From Rhizobacter koreensis (GTDB lineage Bacteria; Pseudomonadota; Gammaproteobacteria; Burkholderiales; Burkholderiaceae_C), in the NCBI RefSeq assembly GCF_013366375.1, contig NZ_JABWMJ010000003.1, positions 372,001 to 436,000 on the forward strand: a DNA stretch of 64,000 bases, given 5' to 3'. Each line of letters opens with the position of its first letter. Positions within the stretch are counted from its first letter, which is position 1. Shown here in pieces: positions 54,581 to 63,495 of this stretch. A program made the translations under genes and the position numbers. The notes under the pieces are model-generated. The model was not told the DNA's origin and searched no databases. It saw nothing but the letters and a program-made list of their open reading frames with translations.

Positions 54581-56814
54581 AAGCCAGCACGCGCATCGGC
54601 GACCAGCCGAACCGCATCGATGGGCCGGCGAAGGTGACGGGCGCGGCGCACTACGCCGCCGAGCACGACCTTCCTGGCCTGCTGTACGGGGTTGCGATCT
54701 CGTCCGCGATCGCCAAGGGGCGCGTGGTCTCGATCGACGACGCGGCGGCGCGACAGGTGCCTGGCGTGGTCGAGGTGATCACGCACCGCAACCGACCGCA
54801 TGTGGCCTGGTTCGACCGCAGCTATCGCGACGAGGTCGCCGTGCCGGGTTCGCCGTTCCGGCCGCTCTACGACGACGAGATCCGGTTCAGCGGCCAGCCG
54901 GTCGCGCTGGTCGTCGCCGAGTCCTTCGAGGCGGCACGCGACGCCGCGTCGCTGATCCGCGTCGAGTACGCGGCCGCGCCGCACAACACCGACCTGCACG
55001 TCGCGCTCGGCGACCGCTTCACGCCGAAGAAGACGCGCAGCAACTTCGAGCTGCCCAAGCCGCGGGGCGACGCGAAGGCGGCATTCGACACCGCGCCGCT
55101 GCGCCATTCGGCGAGCTACGAGATGCCGGTGCATCACCACAACCCGATGGAGATGCATGCCGCGACCGTGCGCTGGGACGGCCCCGGCAAGGTCACCGTC
55201 TGGGACAAGACGCAGGGGCCGCAGAACGTGCAGGCCTACCTTGCCGAGGTGTTCGGCTTCGCCAAGGACGACGTGCGGGTGCTGAACCCGTACGTGGGCG
55301 GCGCGTTCGGCTCGGGCCTGCGCCCGCAATACCACGTGTTCCTGGCGACGCTCGCCGCCAAGATGCTCGAGCGCTCGGTACGCGTCGTCCTCACGCGCCA
55401 GCAGATGTTCACGCACGTGCACCGTCCGGCGGCGATCCAGACCGTCTCGCTCGCGACCGACGCGGGCGCGCGCCTGCAGGCGATCGTCAACGATGCGACC
55501 GGCACCACCTCGCGCTACGAGAACTACATGGAGGTCATCTGCAACTGGGGCCTCATGGCGTACGCGTGCCCGAACGCGTCGGCCGAGTACGCCATCGCGC
55601 CGGTCGACACCCACACCCCCGGCGACATGCGCGCGCCCGGCGCGGCGACCGGCATGACCCTCTTCGAGATGGCGATCGACGAGATGGCGGCGGTCGCCGG
55701 CGTCGACCCGATGGCGTTCCGCCTCCTCAACGACTCGCCGGTCGACGCGATGACCGGCAAGCCCTTCACCTCGAAGGCGCTGCCCGAGGCGTACCGGCAG
55801 GCCGCGCTGCGCTTCGGCTGGGACGGCCGGCCGCTCGAGCCGCGCTCGATGCGCGAAGGCGGCGAGCTCGTCGGCTGGGGCGTCGCGACCGGCATGTGGG
55901 ACGCGATGTTCGACGAGGCGAGCGCGCGCGCGCGGCTCACGGCGGACGGTCGGCTCGAGGTGGCGTCCGCCGCGTCGGACATCGGCACCGGCACCTACAC
56001 GGTGATGGCGCAGGTCGCCGCCGACACGCTCGGCGTTGCGCTCGACCGCATCGACGTCAGGCTCGGCGACAGCGACCTGCCGAAGGCGCCGGTCGAGGGG
56101 GGATCGTGGATGGCGGCATCGGTCGGCGCGGCGGTGCAGCTCGCGTGCAAGTCGCTCGGCGATCAACTGATCCGCGGCGCGCGCAAGCTGCCGACCGGGC
56201 CGCTCGGCGACGCCGGTCGCGACGAGATCGACTTCCACGGCGACCACCTGGTGGTGCGCGCCGATCCGGCGCGGCGCGTGACCTTCACCGAGGCGATGCA
56301 GGGTGCCGGCGCGACCGAGCTGGTCGCGGAGGAGACCGCCAAGCCCGGGCTCGGCAACATGATCGACATGTGGCTCAAGGCGCGCAACACGCACAGCGCG
56401 ATCTTCGCGGAGGTCAAGGTCGACGAGGAGCTCGGCGTCGTCCGGGTCACGCGCATCGTGATCGCGGTGGCGGCGGGGCGCATCGTCAACCCGAAGACGG
56501 CGCGCAGCCAGATCCTCGGCGGCGTGGTGATGGGCATCAGCATGGCGCTCCACGAGGAGAGCTACACCGACCATCGCTTCGGCCGCTTCATGAACCACAA
56601 CCTGTCCGAGTACCACGTGCCCACGCACGCCGACATTCACGACATCGAGGTGATCTTCGTCGACGAGCCCGACCCGGAGGTCACGCCGCTCGGCGTCAAA
56701 GGGCTCGGCGAGATCGGCATCGTCGGCACGGCCGCGGCGGTCGCCAACGCGATCTGGCACGCCACCGGCAAGCGCGTGCGCTCGCTGCCGATCACGATCG
56801 ACAAGCTGCTCTGA
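54577..56814 (+). CDS. paoC: Aldehyde oxidoreductase molybdenum-binding subunit (PaoC-like)
   Basis: The 745-residue protein is the catalytic subunit that holds the molybdopterin-cytosine-dinucleotide cofactor. Motifs present are DGPAKVTGAAHYAAEHDLPG, VGGAFGSGLRPQYHVFLATL, RAPGAATGMTLFEMAIDEMA and, at the end, GVKGLGEIGIVGTAAAVANA with the catalytic Glu. The enzyme oxidises aldehydes to carboxylic acids, probably in the periplasm by homology to PaoABC. The MCD chaperone PaoD, usually the fourth gene, is not next to it; the next gene is an arginase on the other strand. Confidence 0.92.
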   Translation: MKASTRIGDQPNRIDGPAKVTGAAHYAAEHDLPGLLYGVAISSAIAKGRVVSIDDAAARQVPGVVEVITHRNRPHVAWFDRSYRDEVAVPGSPFRPLYDDEIRFSGQPVALVVAESFEAARDAASLIRVEYAAAPHNTDLHVALGDRFTPKKTRSNFELPKPRGDAKAAFDTAPLRHSASYEMPVHHHNPMEMHAATVRWDGPGKVTVWDKTQGPQNVQAYLAEVFGFAKDDVRVLNPYVGGAFGSGLRPQYHVFLATLAAKMLERSVRVVLTRQQMFTHVHRPAAIQTVSLATDAGARLQAIVNDATGTTSRYENYMEVICNWGLMAYACPNASAEYAIAPVDTHTPGDMRAPGAATGMTLFEMAIDEMAAVAGVDPMAFRLLNDSPVDAMTGKPFTSKALPEAYRQAALRFGWDGRPLEPRSMREGGELVGWGVATGMWDAMFDEASARARLTADGRLEVASAASDIGTGTYTVMAQVAADTLGVALDRIDVRLGDSDLPKAPVEGGSWMAASVGAAVQLACKSLGDQLIRGARKLPTGPLGDAGRDEIDFHGDHLVVRADPARRVTFTEAMQGAGATELVAEETAKPGLGNMIDMWLKARNTHSAIFAEVKVDEELGVVRVTRIVIAVAAGRIVNPKTARSQILGGVVMGISMALHEESYTDHRFGRFMNHNLSEYHVPTHADIHDIEVIFVDEPDPEVTPLGVKGLGEIGIVGTAAAVANAIWHATGKRVRSLPITIDKLL

Positions 56815-56947
56815 GAGGCTGACGGGCTGACGGGTCACGAGCCCGCGAGATCCGGCAGCGAGGCGGGCAACCGTGCCGGAGCTCCTCGAGGCCCGGTCGA
56901 GCGGTGAGGCGCCCGCGCGCTGCCTGGACAGGCGCGCGAGCGGGCGC

Positions 56948-57865
56948 CTACTTGCGCATCAGCGTGCTCTTGCCGAACAGGCTTTCGACGAGATCGACCG
57001 CGACTTCGGCGGTGCGGTTGCGCACGTCGAGCGCCGGGTTGAGCTCCATCACGTCGAGCGACGCGAGCGCGCCGGTGTCGGCGATCATCTCCATGCAGAG
57101 CTGCGCCTCGCGATAGGTCGGACCACCGCGCACGGTGGTGCCGACGCCCGGAGCGACCTCGCAGTCGAGGAAGTCGACGTCGAAGCTGACGTGCAGGTGC
57201 GTGTTGGCGTCGATCGTCGCGAGCGCGAGCTCCATCGCGTGGCGCATGCCCATCTCGTCGATGTAGCGCATGTCGTAGATCTCGAGCCCGGCCTCCTGCA
57301 CCAGGCGCTTCTCGCCCGGATCCACGCTGCGGATGCCGATCTCACGGATCCAGCGCGGGCTGATCGCCGGCACCTTGCCGCCGATCTCGATCAGCTCCTG
57401 CGGGCCGTAGCCGCACAGGCACGACACCGGCATGCCGTGCAGGTTGCCGCTCGGCGTGTGGCCGTTGGTGTTGAAGTCGGCATGGGCGTCGAGCCAGAGC
57501 ACGCGCAGCTTGCGGCCCGTCTCGCGGCAGTGGCGAGCGACCGCGCTGATGGTCCCGATGCCCAGGCTGTGGTCGCCGCCGAGCAGGATCGGCAGACGCT
57601 GCAGCACCAGCTCGGCATGCACCGCGTCGTGCACCAGCCGGTTCCACTGCGCCACTTCCGAGAGATGCCGGTAGCCGTCGACCGGCGCCTGCCACGGGTT
57701 GGCGGGGCCGGCGAGATTGCCGCGGTCGATGACGTCGATGTCGTGAGCGCGCAGCACGGTGTCGATGCCGGCGACGCGCAGCGCCTCCGGGCCCATGCTC
57801 GAGCCGCGTGCGCCGGCGCCGACGTCGGTCGGCGCGCCGATCAGGCTGACGAGTCGCATGCTCAT
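56948..57865 (-). CDS. Arginase
   Basis: The 305-residue protein hydrolyses arginine to ornithine and urea. All manganese ligands are present: His99 in GGDHSLGIGT, Asp126/His128/Asp130 in LDAHADFNT, and Asp229/Asp231 in FDVDFLDCE. SGNLHGMPVS and ELNPALDVRNRTAEVAVDLV also match arginases, not agmatinases. It is convergent with the aldehyde oxidoreductase operon and is preceded on its strand by a LOG-family gene with a four-base gap. It supplies the step from arginine to ornithine in the inferred arginine route. Confidence 0.93.
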   Translation of the reverse strand: MSMRLVSLIGAPTDVGAGARGSSMGPEALRVAGIDTVLRAHDIDVIDRGNLAGPANPWQAPVDGYRHLSEVAQWNRLVHDAVHAELVLQRLPILLGGDHSLGIGTISAVARHCRETGRKLRVLWLDAHADFNTNGHTPSGNLHGMPVSCLCGYGPQELIEIGGKVPAISPRWIREIGIRSVDPGEKRLVQEAGLEIYDMRYIDEMGMRHAMELALATIDANTHLHVSFDVDFLDCEVAPGVGTTVRGGPTYREAQLCMEMIADTGALASLDVMELNPALDVRNRTAEVAVDLVESLFGKSTLMRK

Positions 57866-57869
57866 GGCG

Positions 57870-58757
57870 TCACTCCGCGACGGCGAGGTCCGGCAGGTCG
57901 AAGCCGTACGCCGTGGCGAGCTTGTCCCACGCCTCGTCGGCGGTCTCGACGAAATGGAACAGGTTCATGTCCTCGGGCGAGATCATGCCGGTCTCGATGA
58001 GGTAGTCGAAGTCGATGAGGCGGGTCCAGAAGTCGCGCCCGAACAGCAGGATCGGGCGCTTCCTCGCCTTGCCGGTCTGCGTGAGCGTGAGCACCTCGAA
58101 CAGCTCGTCGAGCGTGCCGAAGCCGCCGGGGAAGCACACCAGCGCGATCGCGCGCATCAGGAAGTGCATCTTGCGGATCGCGAAGTAGTGGAACTGGAAG
58201 CACAGCTCCGGCGTGATGTAGGGGTTGGGAACCTGCTCGTGCGCGAGCACGATGTTGAGGCCGACGCTGCGCCCGCCGCTCTCGTGCGCCCCACGATTGC
58301 CCGCTTCCATGATGCCGGGGCCGCCGCCGGTCACGACGACGATCGGCCGCTCGAGGCGCGGTGACGCGGTCGTCACCAGCGCGGCGAAGCGGCGCGCCTC
58401 GCCGTAGAAGCGCGACATGGCAAGGCCCGTCTCCGCGCGCCGGAGCGCCGCCGGGTCGCCGGTCGCGCGCGCGGCCGTGACGAGGGCCTCCGCGACGTCG
58501 GGCGGCAGGATGCGCGCGCTGCCGAACAGCACGACGGTCGCTTCGACGCCGAGCTCGTCCTGCACCATCTGCGGCTTGAGCAGCTCGAGCTGCACGCGCA
58601 CCGAGCGCAGCTCCTTGCGCAGCAGGAAGTCGGTGTCGGTAAAGGCGAGGCGATAGGCGCTTTCAGGGCCTTCGTAGCGGGGCGTCGGCGCGACGGTGTC
58701 GGCGTCTTCCTTCGCGGTGGGAAAGATGGGAGCAGTCAGCTCGGGTCGCATGTTCAT
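57870..58757 (-). CDS. LOG family protein (TIGR00730; cytokinin-riboside phosphoribohydrolase-like)
   Basis: The 295-residue protein has the LOG motifs VVTGGGPGIMEAGNRGAHES and FPGGFGTLDELFEVLTLTQT. LOG proteins cleave nucleoside 5'-monophosphates; many bacterial members are of unknown use. An N-terminal ~70-residue extension (PELTAPIFPTAKEDADT, ...RKELRSVRVQLELLKPQM) is longer than in short LOGs. It starts upstream of arginase with a gap of four bases and is the likely first gene of that unit. The ATG at 58757 was chosen; another is at 58751. Confidence 0.85.
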   Translation of the reverse strand: MNMRPELTAPIFPTAKEDADTVAPTPRYEGPESAYRLAFTDTDFLLRKELRSVRVQLELLKPQMVQDELGVEATVVLFGSARILPPDVAEALVTAARATGDPAALRRAETGLAMSRFYGEARRFAALVTTASPRLERPIVVVTGGGPGIMEAGNRGAHESGGRSVGLNIVLAHEQVPNPYITPELCFQFHYFAIRKMHFLMRAIALVCFPGGFGTLDELFEVLTLTQTGKARKRPILLFGRDFWTRLIDFDYLIETGMISPEDMNLFHFVETADEAWDKLATAYGFDLPDLAVAE

Positions 58758-59011
58758 CGGGGGCAGCTTACCCGGGCGCGCCCGACCTGCGTGCGGCGGC
58801 AGCCATTGCGTGCGCGTGACGTCGAGCGGGCGGCGCGCCGGGTGGCGCAGAGTCGGTGTGCCGCGCGAGGGAGCGACGATCTGGTGCGGCCCCGCCAGGC
58901 GCCTGCCGTGGGTCCGGCCCGAGCTCCGCTTTGGGAACGACACCGGCGCTCACCGTGAGCGCGGCGGCTCGCTCGTCGACGCAGCGGTGAGCACCGCGCG
59001 CGCCGGCAGTG

Positions 59012-59767
59012 TCAGCCGCCACGCACCCGGCAGACCGGGCACGCCGGGTCGCGCGCCGCCCGGATCTCGGTCCACTCCATCGTGCGCGCGTCGAGCATCT
59101 GCAGGCGGCCGGCGAGCGAGCGGCCGACGCCGGCGAGCAGTTTGAGCGCCTCGGCGGCCTGCACGCTGCCGACGATGCCGACCAGCGGCGCGAACACGCC
59201 CATGGTCGCGCAGCGCGCGTCCTCGAAGCCGGCGCCCGCGGGGAAGATGCAGGCGTAGCAGGGGGCCTCGGCATCGCGCGTGTCGTAGACGCTGAGCTGG
59301 CCCTCGAAGCGGATCGCGGCGCCGGCGACCAAGGGCTTGCCCGCCGCCACGCAGGCGGCGTTGACCGCGTGCCGGGTCGCGAAGTTGTCGCTGCAGTCGA
59401 GCACCACGTCGGCCGCGGCCACGAGCTCGGCGAGCCGCGCGCCGTCGGCCCGCTCGACCAGCGGCACCACCCGCACGGTCGGGTTGATCGCTGCCAGCGT
59501 CCGGGCCGCCGATTCGGCCTTCGGGCGACCGATGCGGGCCATGTCGTGGACGATCTGGCGCTGCAGGTTGGTGAGGTCCACGTCGTCGTCGTCGACGATC
59601 GTCAGCGTGCCGACGCCGGCGGTCGCAAGGTAGAGCGCGACCGGCGAGCCGAGCCCGCCGGCACCGACGATCAGGGCGTGCGCGCCGAGCAGCGCCTGCT
59701 GGCCTTCTATGCCGAGCTCGTCGAGCAGGATGTGCCGCGAGTAGCGCAGCAGGTCGTCATCGGTCAT
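59012..59767 (-). CDS. ThiF/MoeB family sulfur-carrier activating enzyme
   Basis: The 251-residue E1-like protein adenylates the C-terminus of a sulfur-carrier protein. LIVGAGGLGSPVALYLATAG binds ATP, LTNLQRQIVHD and VVLDCSDNFATRHAVN are family elements, and the zinc Cys pairs are CYAC (170, 173) and CPVC (243, 246). Cys186 in ARCATMGVFAPLVG is the likely acyl-disulfide/persulfide residue. No rhodanese domain, so it is MoeB/ThiF type rather than MOCS3. ThiS or MoaD is not adjacent. The Pao enzyme nearby needs molybdopterin. Confidence 0.88.
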   Translation of the reverse strand: MTDDDLLRYSRHILLDELGIEGQQALLGAHALIVGAGGLGSPVALYLATAGVGTLTIVDDDDVDLTNLQRQIVHDMARIGRPKAESAARTLAAINPTVRVVPLVERADGARLAELVAAADVVLDCSDNFATRHAVNAACVAAGKPLVAGAAIRFEGQLSVYDTRDAEAPCYACIFPAGAGFEDARCATMGVFAPLVGIVGSVQAAEALKLLAGVGRSLAGRLQMLDARTMEWTEIRAARDPACPVCRVRGG

Positions 59768-59810
59768 CGTGCGACGGCGCGCCGGCGGGAACCGGCTGCA
59801 CCTGGAAATG

Positions 59811-59835
59811 AAAACGCCCGTGAGGCACGGGCGTT
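59811..59835 (-). terminator. Rho-independent terminator of the CtpA-type gene
   Basis: A perfect 10-base stem (AACGCCCGTG / CACGGGCGTT) with a three-base loop is followed by TTTTCATTTCC on the minus strand. It lies 60 bases after the stop of the protease gene at 59895. Confidence 0.8.
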
Positions 59836-59894
59836 CGGGAGAAGGGCGCCTGCGGCGAGGCGGTGCCGGAGGGCGGCGCCGGCGGCCGCCGCAC

Positions 59895-61331
59895 TCAGTT
59901 CGTGTCGACCTCGGCCTTGCGCTCGACCGCGGTCTTGCTGACGAGAACGCTCTTGCCCTTGAGGCGGTTCAGCGCCTGCGCGAGCTGGAAGTCCTCGGCG
60001 GAGCCGAACTCCGGCGGCGGCTTCGGCTGGCTCGCCAAGCGCGCCTCTTCCTCGAACTTCTTGCGCGCTTCCTCGCGCGCCTTCTCGCGCGCCGGGTCCT
60101 TCACCTCCGCGCCCTGGCCGCTCTGCAGGTGCTTCTCGAGGTCGGCCTCGCGGGTGCGCAGCGCAGCGAACAGGTTCCCCTCGGCGGTCTCGTCGAGCAT
60201 GACGTCCGGCACGATGCCGCGCGCCTGGATCGACGTGCCCTTCGGCGTGTAGTAGCGCGCGGTGGTGATCTTGAGGGCGGTTTCCGGCGACAGCTGGCGC
60301 ACGGTCTGCACCGAGCCCTTGCCGAAGGTCTGCGCGCCCATGATCGTGGCGCGCTTGTAGTCCTGCAGCGCGCCCGCGACGATCTCGCTGGCCGACGCCG
60401 AGCCTTCGTTGACCAGCACCACCAGCGGAACCGTCTTCACCCCGTCGGGCAATTTCTTCAGCGGGTCCAGGCCGCCGCGGCGCAGATACGACTCGGGCGA
60501 CGCCTTGAAGGTCTGCTTGGAGTCGGGAATCTGCCCGTTGGTGGTGACGACCACCGAGTCGGCCGGCAGGAACGCCGCCGAAATGGCCACCGACGCCTCG
60601 AGCAGGCCGCCCGGGTCGTTGCGCAGGTCGAGCACCAGCCCCTTCAGGTTGGGCTCCTGCTTGTAGATCTCGTCGAGCTTGCGCACGAAGTCGTCGACCG
60701 TGCGGTCCTGGAACTGGCTCACGCGCAGCCAGGCGTAGCCGGGCTCGACGATCTTCGAGCGCACGCTCTGGATGCGGATTTCCTCGCGGATGATCGTGAC
60801 CGGGAAGCTCCGACTCTCGGTCTTCCTGAAGACGGTCAGCATGACCTTCGTGTTCGGCTCGCCGCGCATGCGCTTGACCGCCTGGTCGACCGTGAGGCCC
60901 TTGACCAGGGTGTCGTCGATCTTGGTGATCAGGTCGCCGCTCTTCAGGCCCGCACGGAACGCGGGCGAGCCTTCGATCGGGCTGGTGACCTTCACGAGGC
61001 CATCCTCCATGCCCATCTCGATGCCGATGCCGACGAAGCGGCCGGTGGTCGCCTCGCGGAATTCCTTGAACGACTTCTTGTCGAAGTACTGCGAATGCGG
61101 GTCGAGCCCCGCGACCATGCCGCCGATCGCGTCGCTGATCAGCTTCTTCTCGTCGACCGGCTCGACATAGTCGGTCTTGACCATGCCGAACACCGCGGCG
61201 AGCTGCTGCAGCTCCTCGAGCGGCAGCTGCGCCACCGAGTTGCGCGCCGTGGCCTCGAGCTGCAGCGTGGTGAGAGCGCCCGCGACGGCCCCGATTGCCA
61301 GCCAGCCAGCGACCTTCAACTTGACTCCCAT
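59895..61331 (-). CDS. S41 family C-terminal processing peptidase (CtpA type)
   Basis: The 478-residue protein has an N-terminal signal or anchor segment (GWLAIGAVAGALTTLQ), a PDZ domain at ~97-170 (GIGIEMGMEDGLVKVTSPIE, SGDLITKIDDTLVKGLTVDQ) and the S41 catalytic domain with the nucleophile Ser313 in NEGSASASEI and Lys338 in FGKGSVQTVRQLS. The end is charged and helical (KDPAREKAREEARKKFEEEA). It is periplasmic and trims exported proteins. The ATG at 61331 opens directly into the anchor. It is followed by a strong terminator. Confidence 0.92.
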   Translation of the reverse strand: MGVKLKVAGWLAIGAVAGALTTLQLEATARNSVAQLPLEELQQLAAVFGMVKTDYVEPVDEKKLISDAIGGMVAGLDPHSQYFDKKSFKEFREATTGRFVGIGIEMGMEDGLVKVTSPIEGSPAFRAGLKSGDLITKIDDTLVKGLTVDQAVKRMRGEPNTKVMLTVFRKTESRSFPVTIIREEIRIQSVRSKIVEPGYAWLRVSQFQDRTVDDFVRKLDEIYKQEPNLKGLVLDLRNDPGGLLEASVAISAAFLPADSVVVTTNGQIPDSKQTFKASPESYLRRGGLDPLKKLPDGVKTVPLVVLVNEGSASASEIVAGALQDYKRATIMGAQTFGKGSVQTVRQLSPETALKITTARYYTPKGTSIQARGIVPDVMLDETAEGNLFAALRTREADLEKHLQSGQGAEVKDPAREKAREEARKKFEEEARLASQPKPPPEFGSAEDFQLAQALNRLKGKSVLVSKTAVERKAEVDTN

Positions 61332-61539
61332 CCGTGCAACCCCTTCGGCCCGAGTGCAGCGCGCCAACAACGCGCGTGCGACGGGCCAGTATATTCGCCG
61401 GCCTTTTCTCCGGGGCCCGTTCGGCCCCGAAGCTGCATCATTGTTTACGGTCTTTGCCGGCCGATGACGGCGCGGCTGGCTCGCCGCCCGCGACATGCCG
61501 GGCTTGCCGGCCCCGGGTGGCGATCGAACTCAACAAAAA

Positions 61540-61567
61540 GCCCCGCCGGGCAACTACCGGGCGGGGC
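61540..61567 (-). terminator. Rho-independent terminator of the Hsp20 pair
   Basis: GCCCCGCC and GGCGGGGC form an eight-base stem with a loop that can extend by two pairs. On the minus strand it is followed by TTTTTG. It lies about 50 bases after the stop of the second Hsp20 gene. Confidence 0.75.
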
Positions 61568-61613
61568 GATTCCGACGGCGCGCCGACGGGCGCGCCGCGA
61601 TGGCTGCGGGAAC

Positions 61614-62033
61614 TCAGCCGACGCGGACGTCGATCCGGCGCGGGCGGGCTTCCTCGGCTTTCGGAATGTGCAGGCGCAGCACGCCGTCGCGCAGGCTCGC
61701 CTCGATCTTCGACGCGTCTAGTTCGCGGCTCAGCGTGAAGCTGCGCCGGAAGTACGGGTTGCGCACCTCGCCGTAGAGCAGCTCGAGCTTCTCGGGGACG
61801 TCGACCGACGCCGCACCCTCGATCACGAGGGTGTCGCCGTCGACGCGCACGCCGAGGCGCTCCTTCGAGACGCCGGGCATGTCGGCCAGCAGCGAGATGC
61901 CGACCTCGTTCTCGATGATGTCCACCGGCGGCGCGACGGTGGCCTGCGGTTGCTGGCGCTGGCCCTGGGCTTGCGTTTGCGGCTCGCCGGCACGGCCGGC
62001 CTGCGTCACTTGGGTGTTGGTGTTGTCGCTCAT
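61614..62033 (-). CDS. Hsp20/alpha-crystallin small heat-shock protein, copy 2
   Basis: The 139-residue protein has an N-terminal Gln-rich arm (QTQAQGQRQQPQATVAPPVD) and an alpha-crystallin domain (DIIENEVGISLLADMPGVSK, GVRVDGDTLVIEG, RSFTLSRELDASKIEASLRDGVLRLHIPK shown in parts: RSFTLSRELDASKI and RDGVLRLHIPKAEEA). No I-x-I motif at the end. It forms an ATP-independent chaperone assembly. It starts 32 bases after the first Hsp20 gene and is followed by a terminator. Confidence 0.92.
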   Translation of the reverse strand: MSDNTNTQVTQAGRAGEPQTQAQGQRQQPQATVAPPVDIIENEVGISLLADMPGVSKERLGVRVDGDTLVIEGAASVDVPEKLELLYGEVRNPYFRRSFTLSRELDASKIEASLRDGVLRLHIPKAEEARPRRIDVRVG

Positions 62034-62065
62034 GGCAAATCTCCTTCGTCCGAGACGTGTGCGTG

Positions 62066-62509
62066 TCAGCTGACGGTGATCTGGCGCGGCTTCGACGACT
62101 CGCGCTTGGCGACGGTGACGTGCAGAACGCCGTCGCGGAAGCTCGCGTCGACCTTCGCCGGGTCGGCGTCTTCCGGCAGGCTGATCACCCGGCGGAACGA
62201 GCCCTGGAAACGCTCCTGCGCGTGCACGTTCGATTTCTCGTCGGCCTTCGGCGCCTCGGAGGTGCGCTCGCCGGCGATCACCAGCAGGCCCTTGTCGACG
62301 GTGACCTGCAGCTTGCTCGCGTCGACCCCCGGCGCGAACGCGATCACCTCGACGCTGTCGGCCGAGCTGCCGACGTTCACCGCCGGGAATGTGCCGCGCG
62401 CGGAGCCGCGAATGCTCATCCCGTCGGTCTGGAACAGCTGGTCCAGGCTCTGCTGCAGACGGTTCAGCTCGGAAAACAGATCTCCACCAAATCTGAACGA
62501 TCCGATCAT
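62066..62509 (-). CDS. Hsp20/alpha-crystallin small heat-shock protein, copy 1
   Basis: The 147-residue protein begins FRFGGDLFSELNRLQQSLDQ, as many bacterial Hsp20 proteins do, and has the alpha-crystallin domain (FPAVNVGSSADSVEVIAFAP, VDKGLLVIAGERT, SFRRVISLPEDADPAKVDA, SFRDGVLHVTVAKRE). It is a divergent paralogue of copy 2 and probably forms mixed oligomers with it. The start at 62509 has GGAGAGGAACC a few bases upstream. Confidence 0.92.
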   Translation of the reverse strand: MIGSFRFGGDLFSELNRLQQSLDQLFQTDGMSIRGSARGTFPAVNVGSSADSVEVIAFAPGVDASKLQVTVDKGLLVIAGERTSEAPKADEKSNVHAQERFQGSFRRVISLPEDADPAKVDASFRDGVLHVTVAKRESSKPRQITVS

Positions 62510-62705
62510 GGTTCCTCTCCTGCGTTGGCAGCCGAAATCAGAGAGCGGCCGCGACCCCATGTCGCCCAGCCGCCGCCGGACCGCTGCGAGCCCGGCAGCC
62601 GGCGCCGCGTCGGTGTGCGAACAGCCGGGCGGCGCCGTGTTGCTCCCGAATTAGTGGCAGGGCGCGGCGATTCAAGACCCCGTTTTCGAGCGCCAGCCGC
62701 GGCTC

Positions 62706-63467
62706 TCAGCGCCGCTGCAGCGTGAGCCCGATCAGCCGCGACACCACGCCCGCGAGGTAGAGCACGCCGACGAACATCTCGACGCTTGCCACCGCTCGTG
62801 CCGGTGGCCGCACCGGAATGACGTCGCCGATCCCGGTGCTCGAGAGCAGCGCGAAGCTGAGGAACATCAGCTCGGTCCAGCTGCGCGGCCCCTGCGGGTC
62901 GGCCGCGGCCGCGAAACTGCCGGGTTGCAGCGCCTGCAGCACGACGAACACGTAGGTGAACGCCCAGGCCAGCAGGGTGAACGTCGCCCCTGCGGCGAAC
63001 AGCTCGTCGGTCGTCGCGCGCTGGTCTTCCAGCATGTAGGCGATGAGGCTCGCCGCGGCGTAGAAATAGAAGAGCGCCTCCAGGCCGGCCGACCAGGGCA
63101 GCAGGTGGTGCATGTCGTAGAGGCCTTGCAGCAGCAGCAGCGCGATCGCCGGCAGCGCGATGCACGCGCTCACCCAGGCGTGGCCCGGCGTCCGGCGGAC
63201 CATGCCGGTCGTGAAGATCAGCACCACGATCCCCAGCGTGCCGAGTGCCGCGGGCCCCCGCTCGCTCGCCTCGGCGAACGGGTAGAGCAAGAGGCCGGCG
63301 AGCTGAACCAGGAGCAGGACTGCCGAGGGGTGGCGGCGGGTGAGGGCGAGCAGGCGGACGTAGCGCATCGCGGGATTCTCGAGCGCGGAGCGCAGGAACT
63401 GGTGCTGGTGGGCCCGAAACGACGCAGCGGCGACGGGAAAGAGGCGTGCTCGGCTCATCCGACTCAT
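62706..63467 (-). CDS. Potassium-channel-like membrane protein (Ion_trans_2 type)
   Basis: The product is 253 residues from the ATG at 63467; ATGs at 63458 and 63368 are also possible. Several hydrophobic segments cover 40-165 (SAVLLLVQLAGLLLYPFAEA, LGTLGIVVLIFTTGMV, ACIALPAIALLLLQGLYDM). The C-terminal ~85 residues form a two-helix pore with a filter-like LLSSTGIGDVIPV between FVVLQALQPG-type and MFVGVLYLAGVVSRLIG segments. In K+ channels the filter is T-(V/I)-G-(Y/F)-G-D; here it is T-G-I-G-D, which lacks one residue (compare with STVGYGD), so the selectivity is uncertain. Confidence 0.7.
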   Translation of the reverse strand: MSRMSRARLFPVAAASFRAHQHQFLRSALENPAMRYVRLLALTRRHPSAVLLLVQLAGLLLYPFAEASERGPAALGTLGIVVLIFTTGMVRRTPGHAWVSACIALPAIALLLLQGLYDMHHLLPWSAGLEALFYFYAAASLIAYMLEDQRATTDELFAAGATFTLLAWAFTYVFVVLQALQPGSFAAAADPQGPRSWTELMFLSFALLSSTGIGDVIPVRPPARAVASVEMFVGVLYLAGVVSRLIGLTLQRR

Positions 63468-63495
63468 GTGACCATGCGCCGTTATCCTCGTCCGC

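Noticed and set aside
54220..56838. Open frame of ~870 codons on the - strand opposite the paoC-like gene
   Set aside because: Antisense shadow of the molybdenum subunit; no recognisable domain and skewed composition.
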